From NCBI GenBank assembly GCA_023055425.1, contig JALGPY010000001.1:139959368-140023367 (forward strand): a stretch of DNA of 64,000 nt. Reading direction: 5' to 3'. Under the pieces are notes generated by a model. The model searched no databases. It was not told the origin of the DNA and was given only the letters and a program-made list of their open reading frames with translations. Shown here piece after piece: positions 22,746 through 37,295 of the stretch. The position numbers were made by a program, and so were the translations under genes. The DNA is from Linanthus parryae. Taxonomy: Eukaryota > Streptophyta > Magnoliopsida > Ericales > Polemoniaceae. Each line of letters opens with the position of its first letter. Position 1 is the stretch's first letter.

Positions 22746-24126
22746 TGTTGGACTTGTGCCCTAGAAGCAATCAGTTTATCGTGACAATTATGTGGACTTA
22801 CTATTCATTATGTTATCGATATGGGGATATGTTAACATGAATGAAGTTCTTAGAATATAAATGTTATATTCTTAAATATCCCTAGTCGAGTACTGCAGTT
22901 AATGGAACGAATGTATTGCATTGAGACTAGTATGTGGTAGATTGATATGGGGATATCAATTCTAGCACATGGGTATGCATTACGTGATAATAACAAACTG
23001 GATTGACCCACCACGAGAACACTACATACAAGTTATATAAATACACAAGTGCTTCTCGTAGTGACAATGGCATTGTGGTCCTTCGACTTAAAGTCACTAG
23101 ATACTCTAGTTGTGAAATATCATGCTTTAATATTTTCAAACGTTGCGCCTTAACCGGGTAACTATAAAGGTAATTATCAGGCATGATAAGAAGCAAGCTT
23201 AGAGATGGTAGTGATGTAGATATGATTTGTCCCTCCCACATAACGGGAACAAATATCTGCAGCACTCGAGGGGTAGTGCATGTCTGGCCAGACTCAGATA
23301 AATCAATATAGGATATTGATGTTATCTGCATGGATAAGACTATTCCCAGGATCGATAAACCAAGGATTGGACGTACGAGTGTGACTTGTATTTCTCGTGT
23401 CCAATCCGGATATGTACACAAACGGATAATACAATGCAATAACATTGGTCACATGATTTGTCGGATTACAGACTATTTCTATTAGTTGGGTGGCATGGCT
23501 GTGTTGCTAGACACCGATATATGTTAGTAATTATTACTACCAGCTAAGTAGAAACCTATGGGGTCACACTCCTTTTGGATTAAACCGGACTTGGTAATTA
23601 ATTAGTTTGACTAATTAAATAGAAGGATCAATACGCAACCACGTGCAAATTTAGTAGGACTAATTCGCAAGGTGGACTAATCCGTGTATGGACAAGATTA
23701 GTATTGGGGCTTATATGCAGTAAATAAACAGTTATTAACTATATGAAGTCACTCCTAGCACATTTTCTCAGTAGTGTGTCATAATTATTATCACGATTGA
23801 GAGAGAACAAAGCAAGGAGAGATAACAACACTAGGTTCGAAACCCTTAATGTCGTCCGCCCCTACCTCGTTTTGCGTGATCTTCTTCTTCCTTCTTCTTC
23901 CCAAACTAGCACAAAGGCGTTAAAGAATCCGGTGTAATTCTAGGAGTGGACTTCCATAGAGACGTGCACACTATTTCACGTGAAGTCATCAAGGAAACAA
24001 ACTAAGGTACACATGAGTTTCTTCCCCTTACCACCGTTATGATGTCTAGTCCTGTGATCCTTGGAGGGTCTTGAAATGGTGTGAATTTTATTTATTCCAT
24101 TGCGTAATCTCTATCAAAACCCTACA
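22746..24126 (+). repeat. 5' LTR of the plus-strand copia element
   Basis: Begins TGTTGGACTTGTGCCC and ends AAAACCCTACA. It is related in sequence and layout to the LTRs at 44924-46354 and 51939-53329, indicating the same broad family. Confidence 0.75.
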
Positions 24127-26958
24127 GTGGTTTATATGTTTCTTTATTGTTAGTTTTACACCGTTGTTATGATTTATCGCGTAAAACTTAAATTGGCATA
24201 TTGATGGAAACTGAACTGTATTAAAAAAAATGAGCTAATTTTGCATATGATGTAAAGATTAGGGATTTTGGATCACATATGATGTGAAATTTTGGATCTT
24301 GAAAACTAGGGTTTGGGCACAAATTGGGAAAAAGAGTTTTCTTAATTTCGAAACAAGCAAACAAGGAAGGAAAATGAAGGAAACAAGCTAGGGGCGAAAC
24401 TGTAGCCGTCCGTCCCTTTCCTTGCGCGGCAAGCAAGGCCACGGGCCGGCCCGATGTCTTGTGGCGGTCCATCAGGGGTTCGACCAAGCTAGTTGGTGGG
24501 CCCTCTTGGACCATTTTGACCCTAGTACATCCAAAATCAACTAAATTTGACCAAGCGCGTTAAAATTGGATCTTAATTGTATTATGTGCTTTTGCATGGT
24601 GATAAGAGACAAATATTATTCCATTTATTTTGCTGATAAGCATTATTGTAATGCTGTTTTGTCAAATGGATAATGTATCCTTCATCTTTATAATTCCATC
24701 TATAACATTAATATCAAGATGTTTGAATATAATGATATGAACCTCACTTAACTTTGGCATTATTGTTTAGGCCACATAAATAGTAACGCATTTCTAGGTT
24801 CCATGTGTATGAATTTCTGGACTCATTTGATTTTGAATCATATGATACATGTGAGGCTTGTTTATTAGGCATATATATGATCTTTTGGAAATCATACATA
24901 CTGATGTATGTAAACCTCTAAGCACAAGTGCTAGAGATGGTTCTGACTGCTTCATCATATTTACCAGTGGCATCAGTAATTATGGATTTGTGTATCTTAT
25001 GATGAAACAAATCAGAATCCTTTGAAATGTTCAAAGAATTCAAGAATGAAGTAGAGAACCAGCTTGGCAAAGTATTATGGCTCTACGTTTGGATCGTGGT
25101 GAAGAGAACTTAAGCCAAGAGTTTGACAATCATCAAAAGTAGTGTGGGATATGACCCCAACTCATTCCACCTTTCAGGCTGCCTTGGAATGGCGTGTCTG
25201 AGAGGAGAGATTGGACCTTGTGGGACAATGTTAAATCATGATGGATTAAACAGAACTTTCAGTTTACTTTTGGGGGGCATGCTCGGATTACAGCAAATTT
25301 CGCCCTTAATCTTGTTCCATCAATATTGATTATGAAAACACCATATGAGATATGAACTAGGAAGTTTCCTAGTAAGTCATTCATAAAGAATTCGGGTTAT
25401 GAAATTTATGTAAAACATTTACACATAAACTTTGACCCAAGTCGGATAAATGTGTTTTGTGGGATATCCTGAAAAGGATATTATTTCTACAATGCAATCG
25501 AGAACAAAGTGTTTGTTGCTCAAACCACTGTGTTTATAGAAAGATATTGTCTCTAAAAGAAATAGTGGGAGGGTAGTAGAACTTGAAGGAGTTCAAGAAC
25601 CACGGTAGAACATTGATCATTTGATGGAACATGAGCAGGATCACAAGATGTTGTGGAGCAACCTGCTCAAGTAACACAAGGACCTCGTAGATCTGGTAGG
25701 ATACATCAAGAACAAGAGAAATATAGATTTCTCGGTAAAGATGTGCCTCGACCTATGGGAAGCCACGAGGTGGGTCATACTCTCAGAAATGGCTTGGAGT
25801 CATGAGATACGAAATGAATCCATGTATACCAACAAAGTATGGAGTTTCGTGGAACCACCTGAAAGGGTAAGACCCATATGGTGCAAATGGGTTTTGAGGA
25901 AACCAACATGGATGTTAATATGATTACCTTTAAGGGAAGGTTGGTGGCAAAAGTTTTCCCGCGAGTTCATAGTGTGTACTACGACGAAATCTTTCCCCAG
26001 CTGTAATTCTTAAGTCCATTCGCATCTTGTTGCAGCAATCTGTTTGCAGATTGAATCAAGTTTCTTGGAGTTGAAATCTTATATTTAATGATGTAATCAA
26101 ATTGTTTGATTTCATCAAGAATGGGGATGGAACTTGTGTTTAATATAAGGTTAGTGGGAGCAGAGTTATATTTCTGGTCTTGTATGTGGAGACATACTTA
26201 TTAATTGGGAATGATGTCCCTACTCTGCGACCTTGTGAAGATCTGCTAGGGAATTGAATTCCAATGAAAAACTTAGGTGAAGTAACCTTTAAAGATTTAT
26301 TGAGATAGATTTAGAAAGTTGTTCGGCTTAAGTGAAAGTACGTATAATTGACAAAGGTGTTGAAACAGTTCAACACGCTATAATATGGGTTCTTACCTAT
26401 GTCACATGGAATTAATCTATGATAGGCTAATTGTCCTTCCAATTAAATTGAGAAGTACCGTGTGAATCAGATTAACGAGATATGCCATGTTATGTACTAG
26501 TTCAGACATGTCATATGGTGTAACATATAGATACAGTCAAATCCTGGTGACAGTCACTGGATAATTATCAACGATATCCTTAAGTACTTGAGAAGCACTA
26601 AGGATGAATTCTTGACATAAGATGGATAGGAAGGGTTCATTGTAAAGAGTTACAATGATGCTAACTTCTAAAGATTATAGTCAAGTTTTATTTTTTCTCC
26701 TTAATGGAAGGGACTGTGAGCTGGAAAGGTTCCAGGTAAGATACAGTTGCCGATTTTATCACAGAAGACTGAGTATTCTACTGCATTAGATGCACATACT
26801 CAGAAGATTCTATCTCATTCGATTGTCGATAGTGGAGATGCGAACATATGCAAATTACCATAAGATGTCTCTCTTACCTTGCGCAGTGTAAGCGTGAGGG
26901 CCGCGCTAGATCAGTAGGCATACGATGCACCAGATTGACTCTAGTGCAAGTGGGACAC

Positions 26959-29900
26959 TGTTGGAATTGTACCATAGAGGCAATCAATTTATTGTGACAA
27001 TTATATGGACTTACTATTCATTATGTTATCGATATGGAGATATTTTAACATGAATGAAGTCCTTAGAATATAAATATTATATATTCTTAAATATCCCTAG
27101 TCGAGTACTACAGTTAATAGGACGACTTTATTGAGACTAGTATGTGGGTAGATTGATATGGGGATATCAAGTCTAGTCCATGGGTATGCATTATGTGATA
27201 ATGGCATACTGGATTGACCCACCACGAGAAGGCTACATACAAGTTATGTAAAGTCACAAGTGCTTCTCGTAGTGACAATGGTATTGTGGTACTTATACTT
27301 GAAGTCACTAGATAATCTAGTTGTGAAATATCATGCTTTAATATTATCAAACTTTGCGCCTTAACAGGGTAACTATAAAGGTAGTTATCAGACATGGTAG
27401 GAAGCAAGCTTATACAGGATAGTGATGTAGATAAGATTTGTCCCTCTCACAGAACGGGAGCAAATATCCGCGACCACTCGAGGGGTAGTGCTTATAGAAC
27501 GTCTGGCCAGACTCAGATAAATCAATATAGGATATTGATGTTATCTTATCTGCATGGATAAGACTATTCCCAGGATCGAGAAACCAAGGATTGGACGTAC
27601 GAGTGTGACTTGTATTTCTCGTGTCCAATCCGGATATGGAGACAAATGGATAATACAATGCGGTAACACTGGTCACAGGGTTTGTCGGATTACTGACTAT
27701 TTCTATTAGGTGGGTGGCATTGATGTGTTGCTAGACACCGCTTTATGTTACTAATTGTTACTACCAACTAAGTAGAAATCTATGAGGTCACACTCTGTAA
27801 TAACCCACATTTCTAAGTCAAATTAGCACGTTAATATGTTGTTATACGTTAGTATTTCATTAAGTGTTTGACCATTACCTAATGTTCATTTAAAGATATG
27901 AATAATACGTTATTGTGTAACTATTTCAGGGTATTATATTAACATTCAAGTTTCATTTTTTATACGATATTTTGCGTGTAATTAAGTATGAATGTATTTG
28001 ACGTGCGATTACCATTATTATTGGTGTGAAACGTAATAATCCGCATATATAAGTTGTGTATCTATTTCCTAAGTGAAAATATTACGTTACAAATGAATTT
28101 TTCATATTATGTTTCATTGCATAGACTAAACTTGTAAATATTAAGTTGTTTGTATGTTAGATTTAGCAACAATAATGTAGTTAAAAATAATGTTAGGGAC
28201 CTTCATGCACTAAGACTTTACACAATTAAATATTAGTTGTAGAAAGTTATAAGATGTTTATAGGAGTACTTGATCATGTGGTGTTCATGCTAGTAACTAG
28301 GACAGTTGCATTATTAGAGACACTAGAGAATAAAACCACATAAAATAGTCTAAGTGGTACAAGTGATGCACCAAAACAAACCCCCAAACCCATGTGATGA
28401 ACAACCACTTGTCCTCCCATCTCTCACACATGTCTCTCTCCTTCAACAACAAGATTTTCTCCACTTTATCCTCCTCCATCCGTCCCTCTCTTCTCCTCTT
28501 CTTCTCTTATGAAACTCTTTCACCCCATTGTACCTATCATGTCCTAAATCCTCTCAAAATCCTAAAAAATTAGTAGATCAACCCTCTATTTATTCTCAAT
28601 TCCACCAAGTTATGCTAAGATGTCCATCTTAGGAGGCTAGGAGGCACAATTTCAACATCATTCTTTCCATCTTTGAGGTAAAAGAAATTCATATTGTTGG
28701 TTTATTTTTCACCTCTTTCATCAAAAACACACGTGCATGTGATAAAAACAAGTGTATTGCTAGATTCATGGAAGAAGATGTTTTGTGTAGTGATATGAAT
28801 GTGATTTAGACATTTTAATAGTTCAATTTCAGATCTTGGTAGAACATATCATGCATGCAACATGTTTTGAAGTATGGAAAATCACAAAACTCATGTTTTT
28901 GAGCCTATTTTCACAAAATCGGGAAAAGTAATTAAACATTTCAGAAAATTATGAAAAATTCACAGTTTGTGTATTTTATGTGTTGTTTTTACAGTAAAAT
29001 TTTCAGATCCATTGGACTTGTATTTAATTTTAAATCGGCCAAAAACGGTTCTGTTTAACAATCTGTCCAACTCCAAACCAGCCCGGTAAATAATCTATTT
29101 CATGTACTTATACTACTCCAATGCTTACCAAATTTGGATATGTTATTCCTATATTTGTTAGCTACCAACTGTAAAATTTCATAATTTATGGAACTAATAT
29201 GAATATTTTATGAAATTATATCAAAGGCTGCTATCAGCCTCTGTTTTCGTACCAAAACATATCCGAGATATTATGTTTAAAAATATTTACAAGACTTTAT
29301 AATTTTTGATATTACAGTATGTTATGGGTAAACTCTTTATCTATGTAACGTAAAATTTTCGAGTCTTGGATAATTATTTCGAATAAACTATGAACTTTTG
29401 TATTAGCGATAGTTACACTTGCCTATAAGCATAATTTAGAAGTTTATCCAGTTTATTAGAGCTAGCTTGTGTAAGTTACTTTTTTAGCTCAATATATGCC
29501 ATATTTCTAGTACGTGTTGCATTATACATTTCACTTGTATCTAATAAGACGTTTAAGGCTACACAAGCATATGAATATGTGGAAAAGTTAGTTTAACTGC
29601 ACTAATAAGATTAGTGTCGTTTAGCTAAGTGATTATGTGTTATATTTGGAATAATTTTGTGCTAAGTGATTATATGTGTCATTCGTAGCCTATTTGGCGA
29701 TCTAGATGACGTTGGAGTTGATGCTCGTGTGCTTAAAGTTGGTCGAATTTGGACTAAGAAATATAAAATAATTGGTTTAAGCTCGCAAGGTGAGTTACCC
29801 GACCTCCCAATGTTTTTACATACCCTCAAGTTTCTTACGAAGTTATGTATGTTCATGTTGTTCAAACTAGTATGTATGTATGCTTTTAACGAGAGTGAAA

Positions 29901-30985
29901 TATTTATGCCCCCATGGATGCTAACAAACAAAATAAACATTTCACAAGATAACAACGATTTCAGAAAGGCCACGGTACCCGAGCGAAACCCCCTGTCGGA
30001 TATAGGCAGGCTATGACCCTTTTACCGGGGCAATATAAGCAGGCACGCGTCGGCTCACGGTTCGCCGCGATGGACATGTCCCTACGTTATGTTAAGTCAC
30101 GAAGGTTATCACGGGCCATAAGATAAGAAACTAAGAAAACATGGTCAAGTATGATAAGGTCTCTACTCGAGACAAAGCAAGCTTCCTACTTGGAATAATA
30201 TGATTTCACATTACTCAAGTTATGCTTTACTTTACGCTTTCATCATGACAAATTACGCTTTATGAATATCACAATCTTTCAAGTTCCACAAGTATATGTA
30301 TGTATGACAAAGCAATGTTTGACGAGTCACGGCCTCACCGGCATGTCGCGCCCTCCTCCCTTTAATGCAAGTTTCATTAATAGCTAATCGGGGTCGGCGG
30401 TCCCTATGGATTAAACTGGACTTGGGAATTAATTAGTTGGACTAATTAAATAGAAGGATCCATACACAACCACATGCAAACTTAGTAGGACTAATTTGCA
30501 AGGCGGACTAATTCATGTATGGACATGATTAGTATTGGGGCTTTTATGTAGTTAATAAACAGTTATTAACTGTATAAAGCCACTACTAGCTTATTTTCTC
30601 AGTAGTGTGTCATAATCACAATTGAGAAAGAACAAAGCAAGGAGAGAGAACAAGACTAGGGACGAAACCCCAAGTGCCGTCCGCCCCCTACCCCGTCGGC
30701 ACCAAGGATGCGCACCCCCTTAGTCTCGTTCTGCGTGATCTTCTTCTTCCTCCTTCTTCCCTAGCTAGCAAAAAAGGCGTTAAAGGACCCGGTGCAATTC
30801 TAGGAGTGTACTTCCATAGAGACGTGGACACTATTGCACGTGAAGTCATGAAGGAAACAAAGTAAGGTACACATGAGTTTCTTCCATTACCATCGTTATG
30901 ATGTCTAGTCCTGTGATCCTTGGAGGATCTTGAAACGAAGTTTATTTTGTTTATTCCGCTGCGTAATCCGTATCAAAACCCTACA
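26959..30985 (+). repeat. 3' LTR of the plus-strand copia element, interrupted
   Basis: LTR sequence covers 26959-27795 and resumes at about 30401-30985. Aligned to the left LTR, the break falls in the ...GGTCACACTC / CCCTATGGATTAAAC... stretch. Confidence 0.75.
27796..30400 (+). mobile_element. Solo-LTR-like insertion (Tekay/Del-like gypsy) inside the copia LTR
   Basis: This 2.6-kb block begins TGTAATAACCC and ends near AATCGGGGTCGGCGG, terminal sequences reminiscent of long plant chromovirus LTRs. It has no coding potential of its own. Inside are an intron-like donor (GCAAGGTGAGTTACCCGAC) and a CCCCCTGTCGGATATAGGCAGG promoter/leader-like block. No clean 5-bp target duplication or terminal CA is present at the right border, so the end is eroded. 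Confidence 0.5.
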
Positions 30986-31490
30986 TTTCCATCCCTTTAT
31001 CTTCTTAGTTAGCTATAAAGAATTTTGGATAAAATCGAAAAATGCTTAGTGGACTATCTAGTAGTTTGTTATAAATAAAACACTCTTGTGAAGACACATG
31101 ACAAAGTATAAAGGGCCCACTACAATTTCATGTAAGAAATTATTCCTTTGCAATAATAAATCTACAACGTCACATGCATATCCACGTACATGAATGACGA
31201 CTGACTCAAAAATTACTAGTAGATGGAGATTTTATTATAATGTAACAATCATAAAATTACGACATGCTGAAAATTCACCAAATGTACATATTAAATAAGC
31301 AATAATACCTAAGAATTTGCACTGAATTATTTCTTCTATCCATAACACCAAAATTAAATATTTTATGTAAAATCAGGTCCTCACAGTTCAAGTTAGATTC
31401 GTCCTGGCAATGGAATTGCTCGTAATTGTTCAGGTTAATTCATCATTGTTGAAGTCAATTCGTCACTGTCATGTTCTTATTTGTCAAGAA
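30986..31490. other. Intergenic, with repeat shared with 21830-21980
   Basis: 30986-31380 is AT-rich with nothing recognised. 31385-31470 carries loose GTTCAAGTTARATTCGTC-type units similar to those at 21830-21980, just before the palindromic array. Confidence 0.4.
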
Positions 31491-31499
31491 TTTGGTGTT

Positions 31500-31925
31500 T
31501 TGGTACTCATTCGTCGACGAATGAGCATCAAAACCCCTAAGTCATCATAGAATGCTTTCCAAGTCACTCATTCGTCGACGAATGGCCGGGGGGGGGGGGG
31601 ACTCAGTCTTTGATGAATGAGCGTTTTTAATGCTCATTCGTCAACGAATGAGTAACAAACTACCAATTCGTCGATGAATGAGTGTCAACAACCTAATTCG
31701 TCGACGGTTTTGAATAACACGTTTCATTGACGAAGGAGCCAAAATTTTGGATCTGGTTCGCCGACGAACGAGGCTTTGGACTGTCGTCGAGTGAGATCCA
31801 AATTTGGAACTAATGCGTCAACGAATCTGGACACGTGACCAGCTTAGTCAACAAATGAGCTCCAATTTTGGATCTCATTCGACGACGAATCGTGGCCAAG
31901 ACCTCCTTCGTCGATGAACCAGAGC
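31500..31925. repeat. Array of short palindromes based on ATTCGTCGACGAAT
   Basis: About a dozen full or partial copies of CATTCGTCGACGAATGAG occur at 31507, 31567, 31633, 31665, 31695, 31722, 31755, 31811, 31850, 31876 and 31905. Spacing is irregular (about 25-65 bp). In the right half they alternate with a second palindromic word, CCAAATTTTGGATCT. A 13-base G run (31588-31600) interrupts the array. No coding frame runs through it. Confidence 0.85.
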
Positions 31926-32189
31926 CAAAATTGAGGGTCTCAAATCCCCTTTTGTTGGCGAAACACAACATCACAATGAAGATAGAGGGAGTCGGCGGGG
32001 GGAGGGGGGTTGGGTTGCTGCTGGTGTTGGATGAGGACGCCAAAGATGAAGAATATGAAGCACTCGGAGAGTTTGAGAGAGACGGAGAGCAACCAACCAT
32101 TCAGATGCAAGTGAGTGGAATAGGGAGAAAAAGGGAATGTTATACATGTTTGTTTTGAAATTTCAAAAAAAAAAAAAAGAAAATTCAGC

Positions 32190-32265
32190 TAGGGTGATAG
32201 CTCAAGTGGTAGAGCGTCGGAAGCACTTTCAAGCCCCGTTGACGACAAAACAATTTCTAAAAAAA
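32190..32265 (+). mobile_element. tRNA-derived SINE-like remnant
   Basis: GATAGCTCAAGTGGTAGAGCG (box A at about 32198-32209) looks like the 5' part of a tRNA. No anticodon arm or box B follows, and A-rich runs lie on both sides (32167-32178, 32260-32268). This fits a short SINE or tRNA fragment, not a functional tRNA gene. Confidence 0.4.
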
Positions 32266-32436
32266 AAAATTAACTGTAACTTATTCGTCACTATTTTAAA
32301 TCAGTATAAAATATAAATAAAAATGGAGTCAATACTTGAAGAGAAAGTCAATTAGAGGTCATATCTCCAATAATTGGCGTGGCCGTATAAAGCTTTGTGC
32401 TTCGCCCTCTTCATTTTTCTTCGGTTTCTTCGAGAA

Positions 32437-32445
32437 TTAGGGTTT
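32437..32445 (+). promoter_or_regulatory. Telo-box in the eL37 leader
   Basis: TTAGGGTTT sits 14 bp before the ATG, after a pyrimidine-rich stretch. Telo-boxes are characteristic of plant ribosomal protein gene promoters and leaders. Confidence 0.6.
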
Positions 32446-32458
32446 CGCAGCCACCGGA

Positions 32459-35287
<2,829 letters not shown>

Positions 35288-37295
35288 GCTTGGAAATGAC
35301 ATTTCAGTTGTAGTTTTCATATCCTGATGATGCCAAACAATTGTCTTCTTATCACGAGGGTTGCTTTTGTAAGTCGCGAGAACTAGTCATCTTCATATGT
35401 TGGACGACGGTAGTTTTACTTTTTATTGGAGAAGTCGAATATTATGAATGTGTAACATTCTCGTTGGTTTTGGGAATCACATGAGTCCAAACTCCTGATG
35501 TGCAAGATCCTGAGATATTGTTTGTTGTTTATTTACGTCTCTGCGGAATATCCCTTGCTGTTGTTACTCTCTCGACTGAGGGCTCCTGAGTAGTTGGTTC
35601 ACCGGAAACTGTGCTTTGTTGTTAGTTGGCAACTCTATGAGTGATCTTTCAAAGACCTCAAGATACAAGTACCGAGAGTGTTCAGTACTTCAGTGAGAAT
35701 TCAGAGATTCTCATGCTCTGTTACAGAAGTACTACTTCTCTAGTATATGAGCCTGTGGGTAAGCTATAAGAGTGGATGAGCCACGAGGATTTGATATCCT
35801 TCCATGTTTTTTTGAGAGAGAGCGGATTTGGGCCGTGATATCATATCCCCGTGCCCCAATTTCTACTACAATCATGTTTTCTGGACAAAAATGCCCTTCT
35901 AAAATTACTAAATTGCAATTTATAAATTCCCTGAACCCGTTGTTCTCTCTCTACCTTATCAGTTATCACCCTCTCTTATATGTGTTCGTTAGATCCTCCG
36001 CCACCAACATCTTGGCCCCCCTCACACTGCATCACAATCGCTGTCATGATCAACCTCCTACCATCGTCTCTCTCTCTCTCTCTCTTGCTTTCTTCGTAGT
36101 TCGTAGCCGCCGAACACAGTTCCAGGTTTCCTTGTTTTCTGTTTGGGCAGTTTGCATTCTACCCACCTCATTCTACAATAATATCCCAGCTTATATGCAA
36201 GTAGACATATTATCATGCTGTTTTATATCCATTACCCAAACGAGGTTGGTTTTGTATTTGACTCTGATCTTCATCATATCATGCATTGCTCAAATACAAG
36301 AAGTTCATATCCTCCCTTATTATACAGTATTCATATCCTAGCTCATATACCACAAACGAGGCTCTAGAAAAACTACCAATCGTCTGTGAGTCAGATTTAA
36401 GAGTTAGAAATTTCCTGTTACTTCCAATGGGAGAACCTGGAAATTAATCAGATGTCTAGGTCCACACATGGAGAGCAATCGATCATTGTCCCAGTTTCAT
36501 CTTGAAACTAGCATTTCAGTGAAGTCAAAGTTAAATCCAACTGATATCATATACCAGTAGTAGATAATACTGTGAAAACAAATCCCAATAAGTGGTTTAT
36601 ATACAGATGATCTAGATTGTCGCAAAGAAATGAAACTACAACTGATGTTTAACAATCTATCGGGGAATATGATGGGAAAAGTACCCCCGGTACAAACAAC
36701 TAAGCCTATAACTAGTATTCGAGTAGAAAGAAAGTTACTGTGGTAGTAAGATAGATCGGTTTCTGTTTGGTTCTTTGGTCATCTGCTCAGTAACAATCGG
36801 TGTTTGCCTGTTGCAACAACCAGCAGCTCAAGTTCAACATTTATGTCCTCCCCCACCTGCGAGAACATATCTAGATTAATCTGAAGGAAGCACAAGAACT
36901 AAATACTACTCCATGAAATTACGGCTAAGTTCAATATCTGTAAAACATATCGATCTGATAACAAATGTGTGAAATGGATATTAACAGGCTAACAGCTAGC
37001 TGACCGCCTCAGCAATTTTCCAATACTTTTCATTTTGACCATATTAGGGTACTGTCAACCACTTGTCCAACCGACTTGTTCACGGATCGGACTACTAAGG
37101 AATGCAGTGTTACCGGAACCGAAGCATTTTACCCAAAGGAATTCAACCTTTTGGGAGCAATAGCATCAGAAGTTTCATAAATTAACTCGCAAAATTCTCT
37201 AATGGCAAAACCAAAAGGTGGCTAGAGGTTAGAAATATAAACCTTTTGATATGATATTTGTTGGGGAGTAGAGATGGTCCGGATCTGGCATGCCT
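35288..37295. other. Region between eL37 and the EngB gene
   Basis: The eL37 3'UTR probably extends some 200-300 bp. A 189-codon ORF at 35772-36341 (plus) is serine/leucine-rich, includes a (CT)n run and has no recognised domain; I treat it as non-coding. 36360-37295 likely includes the 3'UTR of the minus-strand GTPase gene. Confidence 0.4.

Larger units (their letters stand above)
22746..30985 (+). mobile_element. Decayed Ty1/copia retrotransposon, plus strand, gag deleted
   Basis: Two related LTRs (22746-24126 and 26959-30985) start TGTTGGA and end ACCCTACA. The right one is split by an insertion. Between them, decayed pol in copia order can be followed. Integrase is at about 24740-25400 (HIN.., FDFESYDTCEACL equivalents), RT at about 25740-26600 (MAWSHEIRNESMYTNKVWSF) and an RNase H tail to about 26900. 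A polypurine tract (GCAAGTGGGACAC) precedes the right LTR. Gag and protease are missing. The outer flanks (GATCT, TTTCC) do not match as a target duplication. Confidence 0.75.

Noticed and set aside
23100..23445. 172-codon minus-strand ORF at 22927-23445 and its relative at 27114-27676
   Set aside because: Both lie in antisense inside paired copia LTRs and simply reflect LTR sequence conservation.
24221..24514. 97-codon minus-strand ORF
   Set aside because: Lies in the untranslated leader of the copia element, with no domain; the comparable region of the other copia (51417-51732) is also open by chance.
32190..32265. tRNA gene
   Set aside because: Only a box A-like 5' part is present; no cloverleaf can be drawn and A-rich tails flank it, so it is listed as a SINE-like remnant.
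35772..36341. 189-codon ORF on the plus strand
   Set aside because: Hydrophobic/serine-rich reading through a (CT)n run, no domain, no splice or homology support; it lies in the eL37-EngB intergenic region.
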